Source: Saccharomycopsis malanga
Lineage: Eukaryota; Ascomycota; Saccharomycetes; Ascoideales; Saccharomycopsidaceae
Assembly (NCBI GenBank): GCA_004014935.1
Contig: CP025321.1
Location: forward strand, 1,116,001 to 1,180,000
DNA length: 64,000 nt
Direction: 5' to 3'
This document shows, piece by piece, positions 1 to 10,815 of this stretch. Numbering within the stretch: position 1 is the stretch's first letter; the number at the start of each line of letters is the position of its first letter. The notes under the pieces were generated by a model that did not search any database, was not told the DNA's origin, and saw only the letters and a list, made by a program, of their open reading frames with translations. Made by a program: the position numbers and the translations under genes.

Positions 1-1623
1 CAAGATGCCCAAATGGCCAAAGATGACCGAATGCGTGGAGTCAATGTAGAACGCCATGAGAGTGGTTCGTTTCAAAGACTCAAAGTCTATCCATTTTGTG
101 CGCAACAACTGGCGTTTTTCCTCATCGGTTTTGCCGGCAAGATCCTCGTCCATTTCGGGAGAATACTTGTGGTTTGATTTCGTGGGGTTGCCGCCCAACG
201 TCGGGCTACGCCGTAAAAGCTGTATGATTGCCCCGTGGTGGATATATGTTCTTTCGTGCAAATTACGGGTGGCAAAGAACTTTTCGTAGTATTCCAAGAT
301 CAAAAGACTTTGAATTACCCACGTTTTCACCGGCAACTCGAAATCACTTGATTCAAACAACCGCCACCGCAACGGAACACATATCGAGTCTGCTAGACTG
401 CGCGAGTCGGTGATGTATTCGTTCTCATTCCGCCCGGTGGACGATACCAAGCCTGCGCCTAGCATCACCATCGAGAGCACAAGAAGAACCGGTGCTTCGT
501 TGGCAACAAAGGAAGGTCTATGGAGAAACGGAAACTGGATGTGGAACAACTGCCAATATATCTGCAAACACCGCTGGAACGCCATGACATTCGCATCTAC
601 ATTCGTTGCCAACGCCGGCAACACCGTCAAAACCGCGGCCATATACTCCGGGCTTATTGTGTACTCCTCGGTGTCGTTGGTGGTTGGATACTGCGGCACT
701 ACGGTTTGGAATATCTCGTTCATATAAGAGTTGGGGGAAAGCCCAAAGAAAAAGTCGTTATTGCTACTGTAACTGAGCATGTTGTGGCTGTCCATGTTCA
801 TGTTTGCATCTGCTACATTGCCCATCAAGTTGGTATCTATCCAGGAGCTGATATTTGCTGGTGAGCTTGGAATCTCTAGCTTGTTCAAAGCCAACTGGTC
901 AAACAAACCATTGCTTGGCAACGCAAGCGTGGCGGGCGTGATGGAATTACTAACATCTTGTGGTTTTCTAAATAACGACCCTTCTCTCCTCTGTGTCATT
1001 ACCTCGTCTTTGATTAACAGATCTGGACTTGTTTCGCTGCCTGATCGAAGCAACATGTCAGTATTGTCTTGTTTCAAGTTCATTACGGTTATGGAAGACC
1101 CATTTTTGAAATATTTCTGTTTTTCTGAATTCCCTTCTTCTACATTTCCATTTTCTACATCTCCTACTACAGCCTCCTCTGTAGGCTTTATATTATCTAG
1201 ATTCAACCCATTGAAAGTCAAGGTGCCCATCCCCTTGAACAATAGGTTCTTTTTAGACTTGAGTTCCAACTGTTTCTGCTCTTCTAGTTTCTTCATCCGA
1301 GCATAATGACGTCTGACATGCCGGTCTTTCAAATCCGACCGCACAAACGTCTTGTTGCAACCCTCCCACCCACACTTGTATATCACCGAGGGGTTGTGGT
1401 TCAACTTGTGTCGTGACAAGTGCTCTGCTCTGGTGAAAGTCTTTGTGCAGCCCTCGTAATCACACTTAAAGTTGCCCACACTTCTCTTCTTCTTTCTCTT
1501 CTGGGGCGTCTCGTGTTCTTCTGCCATTGTCTTACAACCCCTCCGGGCGTTTTCGTCCGAGGACATTTGCCTCGAACTTGTTGACGATGTGTTGCTGCCT
1601 GTTTTCTGGACATCAACACTCAT
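1..1623 (-). CDS. C2H2 zinc-finger transcription factor with fungal-specific domain, 3' end outside window
   Basis: The minus strand is open without a stop from 1623 to the left edge (541 codons seen, the C-terminus is cut off). The start is the first ATG after an in-frame TAG; a second in-frame ATG lies 19 codons later. After a basic stretch (KRKKKR, residues 42-47) there are two tandem C2H2 fingers: Cys54/Cys59/His72/His76 and Cys84/Cys89/His102/His106, joined by a short linker. A Ser/Asn-rich middle follows, and then a segment around residues 345-370 (FQRCLQIYWQLFHIQFPF) typical of the fungal-specific transcription factor domain (PF04082 type). Family knowledge: such proteins are nuclear DNA-binding regulators related to the Tda9/Rsf2/Klf1 group. 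Which of these it matches cannot be decided by eye. It diverges from BUD13 across about 1.2 kb. Confidence 0.85.
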   Translation of the reverse strand, partial: MSVDVQKTGSNTSSTSSRQMSSDENARRGCKTMAEEHETPQKRKKKRSVGNFKCDYEGCTKTFTRAEHLSRHKLNHNPSVIYKCGWEGCNKTFVRSDLKDRHVRRHYARMKKLEEQKQLELKSKKNLLFKGMGTLTFNGLNLDNIKPTEEAVVGDVENGNVEEGNSEKQKYFKNGSSITVMNLKQDNTDMLLRSGSETSPDLLIKDEVMTQRREGSLFRKPQDVSNSITPATLALPSNGLFDQLALNKLEIPSSPANISSWIDTNLMGNVADANMNMDSHNMLSYSSNNDFFFGLSPNSYMNEIFQTVVPQYPTTNDTEEYTISPEYMAAVLTVLPALATNVDANVMAFQRCLQIYWQLFHIQFPFLHRPSFVANEAPVLLVLSMVMLGAGLVSSTGRNENEYITDSRSLADSICVPLRWRLFESSDFELPVKTWVIQSLLILEYYEKFFATRNLHERTYIHHGAIIQLLRRSPTLGGNPTKSNHKYSPEMDEDLAGKTDEEKRQLLRTKWIDFESLKRTTLMAFYIDSTHSVIFGHLGIL

Positions 1624-2709
1624 CGCAGATATCACAATCTGTTCCCCGTTGTTCAATCTTCTACGCCGAGGATTCGTCCTGACCTGCTGCTTCTTCTTTA
1701 GCTAGCAAGGTCTCTCGTTCAATACTATAGCGCAATATTCAATAAAAACACAAGCTATAACTGGATTCAACCTTGTATTTTGTTCTTACAGTGAAAACAA
1801 AAAAACAAAAGCCGCTCTAAATCAACCAAATCAGGCGATATCTTCCTGGAACCAAACTGCCAACTTTTTATAACCAGCCTTTTACTGATTCTTGCTTGAT
1901 ATTGCCCTTTTTAACCAGTCTGTTCAGTGGCGCCACCATCATGTCATCGTTCCTTTACCGCCATCAGCGCTTTTTTTCTCTCAATTTTTTCATCCCCGAC
2001 ACCGAAAAATCATCGTTATCACCAACGTCTTGGCAGTGTATATGTTTTATGTTTAGTGTAGGTTGGTTTGCAAACGGTTAGATGTCATTATGGTGGGTTT
2101 TCAAGTGGTTTGTGTGTATTTTTTGTATTTTTTGGTACCGCCATCTGGCGTGAATATCATAAGATAATGTCACGTCCCCAAAATGAGTCAGTAAAATGGG
2201 CATATATTCTTGTTAGGTAGCTGGTAGTTTATATTCTGTTAACTCATGTCTCAAACAGTGTTTTATTGACTTGATGGGAAAAACATTGCCTCTTCACTGT
2301 AAAATAGACTGTTTTGAGTTGGTAAATAAAATAAGTTGTAATTAATTCATCTTAATAACATTTTGAAATGCCCAAGGATTATACAGTGAAATCAGCAAGC
2401 GTTACCAAGGATTATACGGTGATGAATCATCAAGTATAATCAGCTTTAAAAGCGTTTCTAGTCTTTTATCTATACAAACTACTGTCTACAACTGGATCTC
2501 AACCTTTACATCTTTGCTCTACATAGTTTTGTCAAACTTTCCAAATCTTATTTTTGCCATGCACTACTGTTCCATCACCATTAACCAATTGCCACTTACG
2601 ACATCAGCTTTTACTGCCCAAGAGTAAATCTCTGAAAACTATAGTAAATATATATTGATATATATATATATAATAAAATAAACCCTATACAGCATAGCTA
2701 TCAGGCAAG
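1624..2709. other. divergent intergenic region between the transcription factor and BUD13
   Basis: No gene seen. It holds AT-rich promoter-like DNA, including an alternating TA run at about 2650-2676 just upstream of BUD13, and a direct repeat (AAGGATTATAC followed by A or G and GTGA) at about 2373 and 2407, spaced 34 bp apart. Confidence 0.5.
2373..2424. promoter_or_regulatory. pair of direct repeats upstream of BUD13
   Basis: The 16-mer AAGGATTATACRGTGA occurs twice in the same orientation, 34 bp apart, in the divergent promoter region. A role as a paired factor site is inference only. Confidence 0.3.
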
Positions 2710-2814
2710 ATGATGCATAAAGCGCACGCCCGGCGCAGCAACTTGCAGGAATTGAAAAATCAGTATAAAGCTCATCAGCTCTACAAGACCAAACAAGATG
2801 GCCATAAATATTGA
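2710..2814 (+). other. 34-codon upstream ORF in the BUD13 leader
   Basis: A double ATG (2710 and 2713) opens a 34-codon basic ORF, beginning MMHKAHARR and ending DGHKY, that stops 20 nt before the BUD13 ATG. It lies downstream of the TA-rich promoter run, so it should be in the mRNA leader if transcription starts there. It could be a translation-control uORF, a small protein, or chance. Confidence 0.35.
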
Positions 2815-2834
2815 TAAAAACACCGACAATTGCA

Positions 2835-3758
2835 ATGGCGGGTCTTGCGGACTATTTGAGCAAGAATTATGGTGGTGGCAAGAAGTCCAAAAAGTCCAAA
2901 CATGGGCAAAAAGCGCTGACAACAGTGGTAATAGACGAGGGCAATGGGTTGGGCACTGTGTCGTTTCAAAAGAAGAGTTTGAAAGAGAGTGAAAACGATC
3001 ATTTTCTGGCAAACCGTGGTGGTAGTGATGCTGTTCTTGTTGAGGTTTCTGGGTTTGAAAGAAAAAAGAAGCCTAAAGGGTGGAAAGAAGTTGGGGGAAC
3101 GACTTCAAAGATTAGAGAGGATACTGTAGAGAATAATGAAGCAAACAAGACCAAACGTAGTACAGAGAAGAAGACCAAGATGCCCCAGCCTGGTTTGCAG
3201 ATGTTTTCCGGGGGAGAAGAGTCAGAGGACGAGTCAGAAGTAGAAGCTAATCAGGAAACAGTTTATAGAGATAGTAGAGGACAGATTGTAGATATAAATG
3301 AGAAAACACAAGAAGAAGAAGCCCGCCAGCGAGATGTAGAAGCCAGAAAACGAAGAATTAACCAAGAAAAGAACTCGTCTGATGCGCAGATATTGAAACG
3401 TCAGAAATTTGAAGACGATTTGCAGAAAATACAAGATGTAAAGACAACAGTGACAGTTGACGACAACCTTTTGAATAAAGAAATGTCATCCCGTGTGCTA
3501 CAAGATGATCCTCTATTGGCTATATCGTCTACTTTGGGAGGACCATCGTCCGTTAAACCCAATATCCCAGTGTCCAAAACAGGTAGAAAACTATACAGTA
3601 ACGGCCCCCTTCCAGTGAATAGGTTTAATATCGTGCCTGGATATCGTTGGGATGGCGTCGACCGCTCCAATGGCTTTGAAATGAAGTGGTTCAATAAACA
3701 GTACGAGGTTCAGGAAAGCCGGGCTTTAAAACATTCGTTGCGTGACTTTGACGAGTGA
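2835..3758 (+). CDS. BUD13: Pre-mRNA-splicing factor Bud13/Cwc26 (RES complex)
   Basis: The protein has 307 residues from the ATG at 2835; the frame is open further upstream but without an ATG. The N-terminus [14 protein letters not shown] followed by a Lys-rich run matches Bud13/Cwc26 family starts. The middle is charged (Glu/Lys/Arg), with a likely coiled segment near residues 150-205 ([18 protein letters not shown]). The C-terminal signature is [20 protein letters not shown] and then MKWF, the diagnostic Bud13 end. Known role: with Ist3/Snu17 and Pml1, Bud13 forms the RES complex, which helps splicing and nuclear retention of unspliced RNA. The length is close to S. cerevisiae Bud13 (about 266 residues). 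This is notable in a genome whose genes here carry small 5' introns. Confidence 0.92.
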   Translation: MAGLADYLSKNYGGGKKSKKSKHGQKALTTVVIDEGNGLGTVSFQKKSLKESENDHFLANRGGSDAVLVEVSGFERKKKPKGWKEVGGTTSKIREDTVENNEANKTKRSTEKKTKMPQPGLQMFSGGEESEDESEVEANQETVYRDSRGQIVDINEKTQEEEARQRDVEARKRRINQEKNSSDAQILKRQKFEDDLQKIQDVKTTVTVDDNLLNKEMSSRVLQDDPLLAISSTLGGPSSVKPNIPVSKTGRKLYSNGPLPVNRFNIVPGYRWDGVDRSNGFEMKWFNKQYEVQESRALKHSLRDFDE

Positions 3759-4049
3759 TTCTAAGAATTTGTGAATAATTTTGGCGAGTTATGAATCAGT
3801 TGTGTTAGTTTTAGAGTGGTTAGAAGTGAAGGCAAAGTTTTTGTAAGGCCCGATTGATTAATGAATATTTGAAACGACTTTGAATACAACAAGTTGATGC
3901 TTATTTTAAAGAAAGTTGCTTTTAGGTGACAATGAATATTGAAAGATACAAACGACTCTACTTATAGCCAGGGATATATATCTATTTTTTTTTAAGCCTG
4001 CAATCTTTAAACCAAGTGGGAAGACTTAATACAATCCGGACCAGGTTAT
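3759..4049. other. BUD13 3' flank
   Basis: AT-rich sequence between the BUD13 stop and the first SINE-A copy. No gene or clear repeat seen. Confidence 0.4.
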
Positions 4050-4385
4050 AAAATAATAATAATGTCTTATATTTCAAGCCCAGTACATATTAGTTTCGTA
4101 TATACGCGCCATGTCAAAGGGGACATGGTAAAACTTAGTGAGTAAACCTCAATAATGTCCTGTTGCTTATAATCTGATCATACTTTGATCAGAATCTTAT
4201 ATATCATAATCATCTCAGCCAACTGGTTGAAAATAAGCCCTCGACTTTGGTTTAGGTTGCGTTCCAGACAGTTGCACTTGCTTTACCTTCAGCATGGTAA
4301 AAGGATGTCTGGAATCGAACCCGTGAACCTGTGAGCCTGTTAGGTCTTTTTTCTTTGAACCACTTGCCACGCTTCACTGACTTGG
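4050..4385 (-). mobile_element. SINE-A copy, near full length
   Basis: Reading on the minus strand, the copy runs from a tRNA-like head through the body to the conserved end (plus-strand view: ATATTTCAAGCCCAGTACAT) and a short TAATAA tail at 4051-4062. The B box is seen as GGAATCGAACC on the plus strand near 4311. It is a member of the dispersed family defined by the copies at 14703, 38595 and 49944. Confidence 0.8.
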
Positions 4386-4689
4386 CCTTTCTGATAGCCA
4401 AAGAGGTTTGGAGAATCAACCTTGCCGAGATTCAAGACTCAATTGTCAGGTATTCTAAAATAAAAAATAATAAATAATAGGGATTTTGTAAAGCATAGTG
4501 GAGAAATGAAAATTTTGGAGAAGAAAATACCAAACAATTTGTTCTTATTATTGGTGTGTAGAACAACGTATAAATGTAAAATGTAACTTCAAAACTCATG
4601 TTCTTACATTGTATAATATATTGGATTGTATATTCTAAACTGTAATGCATTTGTATTTAATAATTAACGGGCAACAAATGAGTTTGTAG

Positions 4690-4963
4690 TTTATCTTATA
4701 TTTCAAGCCTAGTACAAAATCCAATCATGTCCCAGTCATTGTTAGTTACCCACCGTCTTTTTCCTGAACACCCGATGGGTTGAAAGTAACCACTAGACTT
4801 TGGTCTAGGCCGAGTTTCAGACAGTTGCACTTGCCTGTGAAATCACGCCCAGTATCATAAAAAGTAGTGAGTAAAAAGTGTTTGTCTTGGGAATCGAAAA
4901 CGTGTTCCTGTTAAGTCATATTCCTCTTCTTTAAGAGCACTGGCCACCGGCCCAGCGCTTTAC
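4690..4963 (-). mobile_element. SINE-A copy with internal deletion
   Basis: It has the same 3' end (CTTATATTTCAAGCCTAGTAC, plus-strand view), body segment (TTTGGTCTAGGCCG) and diverged B box (GGAATCGAAAACG), and ends near GGCCACCGGCCCAG. The segment holding GTATATACGCGCC is missing. Confidence 0.75.
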
Positions 4964-5239
4964 AAATATCATAGAACATCTTTTATTATAGCGTCACATT
5001 CATCATAAATTTAGAAGTACACATGCTAGTATAGACAAACTATAATTGAGCAGAACCGGTAAAAACAACATTTCAAGACAAGATCAAAACAAAATGCCAT
5101 TATGAAGACACAATATGATAACAAAAATGCCATGATGAAAAGACTAAATGATAACAGCAATGACATTATGAAAATACAAGAAAAAAAATACAAAAAAGTT
5201 AAATAGATAAATAAATAATAAAAAAAAGAAAGGGTTTTC

Positions 5240-8200
5240 TTAAACAGTGTCTTTAGCACCTTTTTGAGCAGTTTTATAACCGCCTCTTCCGCCTCTGCCT
5301 CTGCCTCTACCTCTGTTGCCTCTGGTGCCCCGATTACCGCGGAAGTTTCCTCTTCCACGGCCATTGTACTGAGCATTGTAGAAAGGTTCGTTATGGGCCG
5401 GAATGTGGATCTCCTGGGGGGTTTCGGTATTTGGTGCCCCAAAACCTTTCAAAAGAGACTTTAACTCCATTGTGGCCTCGTTGTTAGGACCTTGAGGAAC
5501 AAATGTGGGTGGGGGGAAGAATGCTGGTGGAGGACCTGAAGGTGCGGTTGGTGCAGGGACATTTGGGCCATCTGGACCTTTAAGAAGGCCATTCATAATA
5601 GCACCATAAACTTCCTTTGCAGCTTTGTCATTGTCAATGTTTCTCACACTCTTGGTACTTTTAGGAACAGTACTGTGGATATTTCTGACATCTTCACTAC
5701 TGGTATTTCTAGCCTCTTGTTTAGATTGGGCATTGTCCACTGGCTCAGTTTTAGACTCTTTGGTTTCGCCTTTTTTGAGCAACGACAACAAGGCTTTCTT
5801 TCCAGCAGCCTTTTCTGTATCTTCCTTTTCAACTGGTTTAGGCCGGATGGCGGTGGTTTCCGGTCTGGCCCGTGGCTTTGCGGCTCTGGATTTCTGTTTT
5901 GATCTTTCCAAAGAGCTTTTACTATGGTAGATGAACTGCTTGTGGGTCAAGTTCAACAAGTAGGACGAATCCAACGTCAAACCTCTGGTGGATCTCAATC
6001 TTCCATTCAAGGTATTGCCATTGATCAACGGATAATCAAACACAATGTTGAGCGATACTTTTTCGTCAAGAACATTGATGCCTACAACGGTTCCCTTGGC
6101 AAACAAAGGCACATTGTTGCCATCTAGAACATTGACCACACGGTCGCCAAGACAAAAGTATTGTTTCTTCAACAACTGCTGAGATGACTGGTTGTCGAGA
6201 ATGGCGTCCACAGGAACCCCCTTCAAGTTTCTGGTGATTTCCGGATGTTTGGTGTTGGTGTACTGAATGATGAACGTTTCAATGTCTGCAATATCGGTTC
6301 TGTTGAGCGACTCGCTGCCCAAGGTGGTTGTATTGAACCGTGTCTTTTTCGAGTCCAAGTAATCTGTGATCTTACGCAACTTGTCGTTCAATTTGGCCGG
6401 GTCAGACTCCTCGGGATACAAATCCTGGATACGGATTGGGTTACGAGTGTTGGATTTTGAGTGCAGTGCCAAGTTTCTGAAAAACTTTGGAAACAAGTCA
6501 CGATACTCACTGATTAAGCCAATAGCCAATGTACTAAACGCCCATCCTCGGTCTGTTCTTTTAGTGAAGCCCAACACCTTCAACTTCTTGCCCTCGAATT
6601 TGAGGTCCAATCCGACATTCACACGTTTACCTTTGGTGTTTTCTATCAAGAAACTCGACGTGATCTTGGAGAGAAACAACGGAGCAAGCCGCAATTGCAG
6701 CGCCGCCTCGCCCGACGCAAAATAGTGTAAACTGTGGCGCTCATGGTACGCTTTTTCGGCCCCAATACGCGGCTCTTGATCTGCCATCACTTTAGCCACT
6801 TGAAGAACCAACTCTGTGCTGCCCTTATGGCCCAAAACCACGGCTTCATTGCCATACGCAATGTCGCCGAGAAACGTGACTCGCCGACCTACTGGAAACT
6901 CTTTTTGGACCGGCTGAGCAGCTCTTTCGGCAAACCGGGGGTCGGCGTTGATAACGCTTCCGACCACAAGCTGGTACGGATGTTGTTCCTCCTTGGCAGC
7001 GAACGTCTTGACATATGCACCGTATCTGTTACGGATCAAGCCGTTGGTTGCAACGGTCGTGACCAACACGTCGACCTTTCCCAACTTGATACCCTTTGAA
7101 ATGTGGTACATTCTGGCCATGTTTTTGGTGGTAGCAGCAAACTCTTTTCTCTGGGCGTCATCCAACTTGTCTACGGCCAACTTGTCGCCCTCCAACCTGT
7201 AGCGCAGCGTCTCATCGGTCACGGCAACGACCTTGGCCTCCTTCAAATACGGCCACGACACATACACAATGCGGCCCAACGTCTTCACCGCGTCCTCGGT
7301 GCGGGCCGGCAAGTCGGTGTTGACCGTCAAAATCATGGATTCGGACCGCGATGGTTGGTTGAAAATGACCAAGTAGTCTATTGCCAACTCGGCACTCACA
7401 GAACGGGTCTGGAGAGTCGGAAAGCCCGGCAACAAGTTGACACCGGTCTTGGCGCCCCGGCAAAGATGGTTGAACGGTGCCAGGTCCATGTCCTCGCTGT
7501 AGTCGGGGTTGTGTGAGCTTTGCGGCAACTCAAACACCAATTCCACACAGTTGTCGTTCTCGAGGTCGCGGAACGAGGTCGGAAGCGATGACTTGTAGAT
7601 GCGTTGCACCTGCGGATTGAACCGGAAGAGCAAATCCGGCCCGAACGAGTTTCTTTGTTTCTCCTCGGGACTCAACTTTGAGTCGTACGGTTTCATGGCG
7701 GCCAACAACCTGGTCTCGTCGACAAAGGCCAACTTGAGCACGTACTCCCACTCTGCGGTCTTGCCGTTTTTGTCGACCTCCACTTCCGAGGGGTAAAAGT
7801 CGATGATGGGAGAGGACGCGTCCAACATGAGAGGATGGTATACAGCCGGCAACAAGCGGGACGATCTAGCTGGCAACACGCCCATCAACTGTTGGAACGG
7901 CCTGAACGGAGTGTCTTTCGGGAACTCGATTTTGAGGTCGTCGGTGATTCCCTTGGAGATGTCGGAGATCCGTGGGGCGTAGTAGTAACGGTAGTACCAC
8001 GACCAGGAAGGACAGCCTTTGTAGTAGTAGTAGAGTACCCATTGGAGGCCTTCCAAGTAATTATGAAGCAAGACGCTGAACTGCGGATCCTTGCAAGTGA
8101 AATGGAATTTTGTCGAATAGTACTGGTTTTTCCAGTTTAGAAAACGGCTATCCTCTAGATAGCTGTTCAAGTTGTCGAACTGGGTGTCGTTGTTGTCGCT

Positions 8201-9973
8201 GTCCTTGATTTGCTTGGCCAACTCGGAGATTTCCTTTTCGGTGACTTTGCCAAACTTGTTGGCATACTTCTCGATGAGATGGTGGTAATTTGCGATTCTT
8301 TCATTGTACTCGTCGTCGGTTTCGTTAGGATCAATGCCGTCGACATCCAACTTCAAGCTCAAGGCGCCATTGTCCTTGTCCTGGACAATAACCAAGTCGA
8401 AATCATATGCGATCTGCTTGAGGAAATCAAACTGGATCGAGTCTCTGTCGTAGACCAACCGGTTCGACACTTCCAACTCCGGAACGTCCTCTTCGTTGAG
8501 GGAGTCGATGTCGATCTTGGCGGCGCCCACAGAGTAGATGTTTAGCAACCATGGTTCTACATAGGTGAAGATGTTGGTGAACGAGCGGTCGACGTCCAAT
8601 GAATGGAATTCGTTCAATTTGGTCTCGGTAATGTCGAGTTCCACTTCCTCGTCGGTTTCAACATCGTCTTGTAGAGCATCAAACCCGTTTGCTACGGGTT
8701 TTTTCTGGCTTTTCTCAAGCAATTTGTTTTTCAACTTGACACTTTGCTTCAGTTGTTCCCTGAACCGTCTTTTCTTCAATTCAATCAACTTTTTCTTGTT
8801 CTCGTTGTCCAAACTCAAACTGTCCAATTTCTGGTTGAACCAATCAATGTCTACATGGCCATTGTCAAAGTTCTCGTACTCAAACAAGGACAAGTAGTCC
8901 AACCAAATGTACAATCTTTGAAAGTTGATCTTTCCGTCATCGTTCAAATAGCCGTCGGAATTGATCAAAAACTTCTTGAACGTCTTCAACAACAACGGAA
9001 ACGCGCCCTTGTTGATGTGGAGATCAGGCAAGTTGGGCAAAAAGTCGTTTCCAATAAGATACATGATAAGAATGAAATCGTCCAAAATGCGCTCGAAATT
9101 GTAGTTGAACTTCAAAAAGTTTTTCAAATCACTAAACTCGAGCTCCAAATACTCGCGAACTAGCGTGAGATGCAACAAATAAAACTTCTGCAGCTCCAAC
9201 CCTTTCAAAGTCGAGCCTCCTTTGCTGTCGTTTCTGCTCGGAGGCCCAAACTTCACTTCTTCACGCAACAAGCAGAAATGCGGGTCGTGGGTCACCAACC
9301 CCAACATGATAAGGTCCGCATCCAACCCATATATACAGTGTCTTACGTTTGGATTGTAATTAGGCTGCAACTTCATCGTACGGATATATTTCATGATCTT
9401 GTGCTCGCCCTCGCCCGGAACTTCATGCCCACTGAATATCACATCGATGTTCTGCCAATTTGCATCTGTAGACACCTTTTTGTGGATGAAAAACTTGAGA
9501 TGTCTCGTCAAAGTGGCCATAAACTCTGTTCCTGGCGTAATCGCATTGGAGTCAAACACCTCCGAAGGATCCTTCCTGGACCCTGCAGATTCTACGCCCG
9601 CAAGAGCCTCCTGCTCCTGCTCCACCTTACGCTGCTTCTCGGCCTCCAACGCGGTCCGGAACCGTCTGGATCTCTGCTGGTTCATCTTCGCACGTGGCGC
9701 TACACCGTCAATTGCCATGTAAAACACCTTTTTCGGCTTTATCGTGTTGAACAAGTGGTCAATGTACGCAAATATCGACGTGTACATCTCGTCATCCGAC
9801 ACCCGGTCTGTCAAATCATCATAATTCTGTCCACTCGAATGAGTGCAGTTATGAAGAATCGAATTCATGTCTAAATACAAATTGTCAAACTCCGGAATCT
9901 GGTCCTCATCGATCAATTTCGATATCAACGGCCATCTCTCCGAGATGAACCGGAAAAATTTTGGCACTCCCAT
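5240..9973 (-). CDS. XRN1: 5'-3' exoribonuclease Xrn1 (Kem1)
   Basis: The protein has 1577 residues (S. cerevisiae Xrn1 has 1528). It starts MGVPKFFRFISERWP, the invariant N-terminus of the XRN family, and continues NLYLDMNSILHNCTH with Asp35 and His41 at conserved catalytic/5'-end positions. The acidic nuclease core fills roughly residues 1-350, the second conserved region about 350-700, and the SH3-like/PAZ-like region is further on. The C-terminal tail is Pro-rich and then RGG/GRG-rich (about residues 1538-1565), a likely RNA- or protein-contact tail. Known role: cytoplasmic degradation of decapped, 5'-monophosphate mRNA. No intron is evident. Upstream lie a TTACCCGG site (10261) and the 10-bp minisatellite. 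Confidence 0.98.
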   Translation of the reverse strand: MGVPKFFRFISERWPLISKLIDEDQIPEFDNLYLDMNSILHNCTHSSGQNYDDLTDRVSDDEMYTSIFAYIDHLFNTIKPKKVFYMAIDGVAPRAKMNQQRSRRFRTALEAEKQRKVEQEQEALAGVESAGSRKDPSEVFDSNAITPGTEFMATLTRHLKFFIHKKVSTDANWQNIDVIFSGHEVPGEGEHKIMKYIRTMKLQPNYNPNVRHCIYGLDADLIMLGLVTHDPHFCLLREEVKFGPPSRNDSKGGSTLKGLELQKFYLLHLTLVREYLELEFSDLKNFLKFNYNFERILDDFILIMYLIGNDFLPNLPDLHINKGAFPLLLKTFKKFLINSDGYLNDDGKINFQRLYIWLDYLSLFEYENFDNGHVDIDWFNQKLDSLSLDNENKKKLIELKKRRFREQLKQSVKLKNKLLEKSQKKPVANGFDALQDDVETDEEVELDITETKLNEFHSLDVDRSFTNIFTYVEPWLLNIYSVGAAKIDIDSLNEEDVPELEVSNRLVYDRDSIQFDFLKQIAYDFDLVIVQDKDNGALSLKLDVDGIDPNETDDEYNERIANYHHLIEKYANKFGKVTEKEISELAKQIKDSDNNDTQFDNLNSYLEDSRFLNWKNQYYSTKFHFTCKDPQFSVLLHNYLEGLQWVLYYYYKGCPSWSWYYRYYYAPRISDISKGITDDLKIEFPKDTPFRPFQQLMGVLPARSSRLLPAVYHPLMLDASSPIIDFYPSEVEVDKNGKTAEWEYVLKLAFVDETRLLAAMKPYDSKLSPEEKQRNSFGPDLLFRFNPQVQRIYKSSLPTSFRDLENDNCVELVFELPQSSHNPDYSEDMDLAPFNHLCRGAKTGVNLLPGFPTLQTRSVSAELAIDYLVIFNQPSRSESMILTVNTDLPARTEDAVKTLGRIVYVSWPYLKEAKVVAVTDETLRYRLEGDKLAVDKLDDAQRKEFAATTKNMARMYHISKGIKLGKVDVLVTTVATNGLIRNRYGAYVKTFAAKEEQHPYQLVVGSVINADPRFAERAAQPVQKEFPVGRRVTFLGDIAYGNEAVVLGHKGSTELVLQVAKVMADQEPRIGAEKAYHERHSLHYFASGEAALQLRLAPLFLSKITSSFLIENTKGKRVNVGLDLKFEGKKLKVLGFTKRTDRGWAFSTLAIGLISEYRDLFPKFFRNLALHSKSNTRNPIRIQDLYPEESDPAKLNDKLRKITDYLDSKKTRFNTTTLGSESLNRTDIADIETFIIQYTNTKHPEITRNLKGVPVDAILDNQSSQQLLKKQYFCLGDRVVNVLDGNNVPLFAKGTVVGINVLDEKVSLNIVFDYPLINGNTLNGRLRSTRGLTLDSSYLLNLTHKQFIYHSKSSLERSKQKSRAAKPRARPETTAIRPKPVEKEDTEKAAGKKALLSLLKKGETKESKTEPVDNAQSKQEARNTSSEDVRNIHSTVPKSTKSVRNIDNDKAAKEVYGAIMNGLLKGPDGPNVPAPTAPSGPPPAFFPPPTFVPQGPNNEATMELKSLLKGFGAPNTETPQEIHIPAHNEPFYNAQYNGRGRGNFRGNRGTRGNRGRGRGRGGRGGYKTAQKGAKDTV

Positions 9974-10260
9974 TGTTTTTTTTCAATTTTTTTTTTGCTA
10001 TTTTTTGTGCTAATAAAACTCGGTGTTTTTTAATAATAATATAAAAAACTCCCTTTTTTAATTGCCTTGGCAAATTTACAAACTCCAACAACCTAAATAA
10101 AGATAATCAAATTAACCTTCGCTTTCTATAAAAGCCCCCGTTTAAATCAATTCCCTAATCTTTCTTAAGCTCTTTCTTGTCTATTCAATTTCATTTCTTC
10201 ATCATCATCAATAATGAAACATGAGATTTTCAAAATATTGGACGTTCAACTTTGATGGCG

Positions 10261-10268
10261 TTACCCGG
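10261..10268 (+). promoter_or_regulatory. Reb1-like TTACCCGG site upstream of XRN1
   Basis: Exact TTACCCGG (followed by GG) about 290 bp upstream of the XRN1 ATG. S. cerevisiae Reb1 binds TTACCCG; the same octamer recurs before GDI1, MRPL20, RPT6 and the 322-residue gene in this window. Function is inferred from that similarity. Confidence 0.5.
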
Positions 10269-10369
10269 GGGTCAGGTGGGCGGTGCATACACTTACTTGC
10301 TTTGGCGGGCTGTAAACAATTATAATGAAAATGATGATTTATTGGCGTTATGTTTTTGTTGGATTTTGT

Positions 10370-10815
10370 TACTTGTTAGTTTTTATTAGTTTTTGTTACT
10401 TGTTCTTGAATTTTATTAGTTTTTATTAGCTTTTTATTAGTTTTTATTAGTTTTTATTAGTTTTTATTAGTTTTTATTAGTTTTTGTTAATTGTTCTTGA
10501 AATTAATTAGTTTTTATTAGTTTTTATTAGTTTTTATTAGTTTTTATTAGTTTTTATTAGTTTTTATCAATTTTTATCAATTTTTATCAATTTTTATCAA
10601 TTTTTATCAATTTTTATCAATTTTTATCAATTTTTATCAATTTTTATCAATTTTTATCAATTTTTATCAATTTTTATCAATTTTTATCAATTTTTATCAA
10701 TTTTTATCAATTTTTATCAGTTTCCATTACCATTTATCAATTTTTATCAACATTTATCAATTGCTCTTAATGTTTATCAGTTTTTATCAACTTTTATTGA
10801 CTCTTATCAATTTTG
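10370..10815. repeat. 10-bp minisatellite TTTTTATTAG / TTTTTATCAA
   Basis: Two homogenised blocks of a decamer. About ten copies of TTTTTATTAG (10425-10560) are followed by 15 perfect consecutive copies of TTTTTATCAA (10561-10710), with diverged units on both sides. The T5 tract recurs exactly every 10 bp, close to the helical repeat. Confidence 0.95.
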
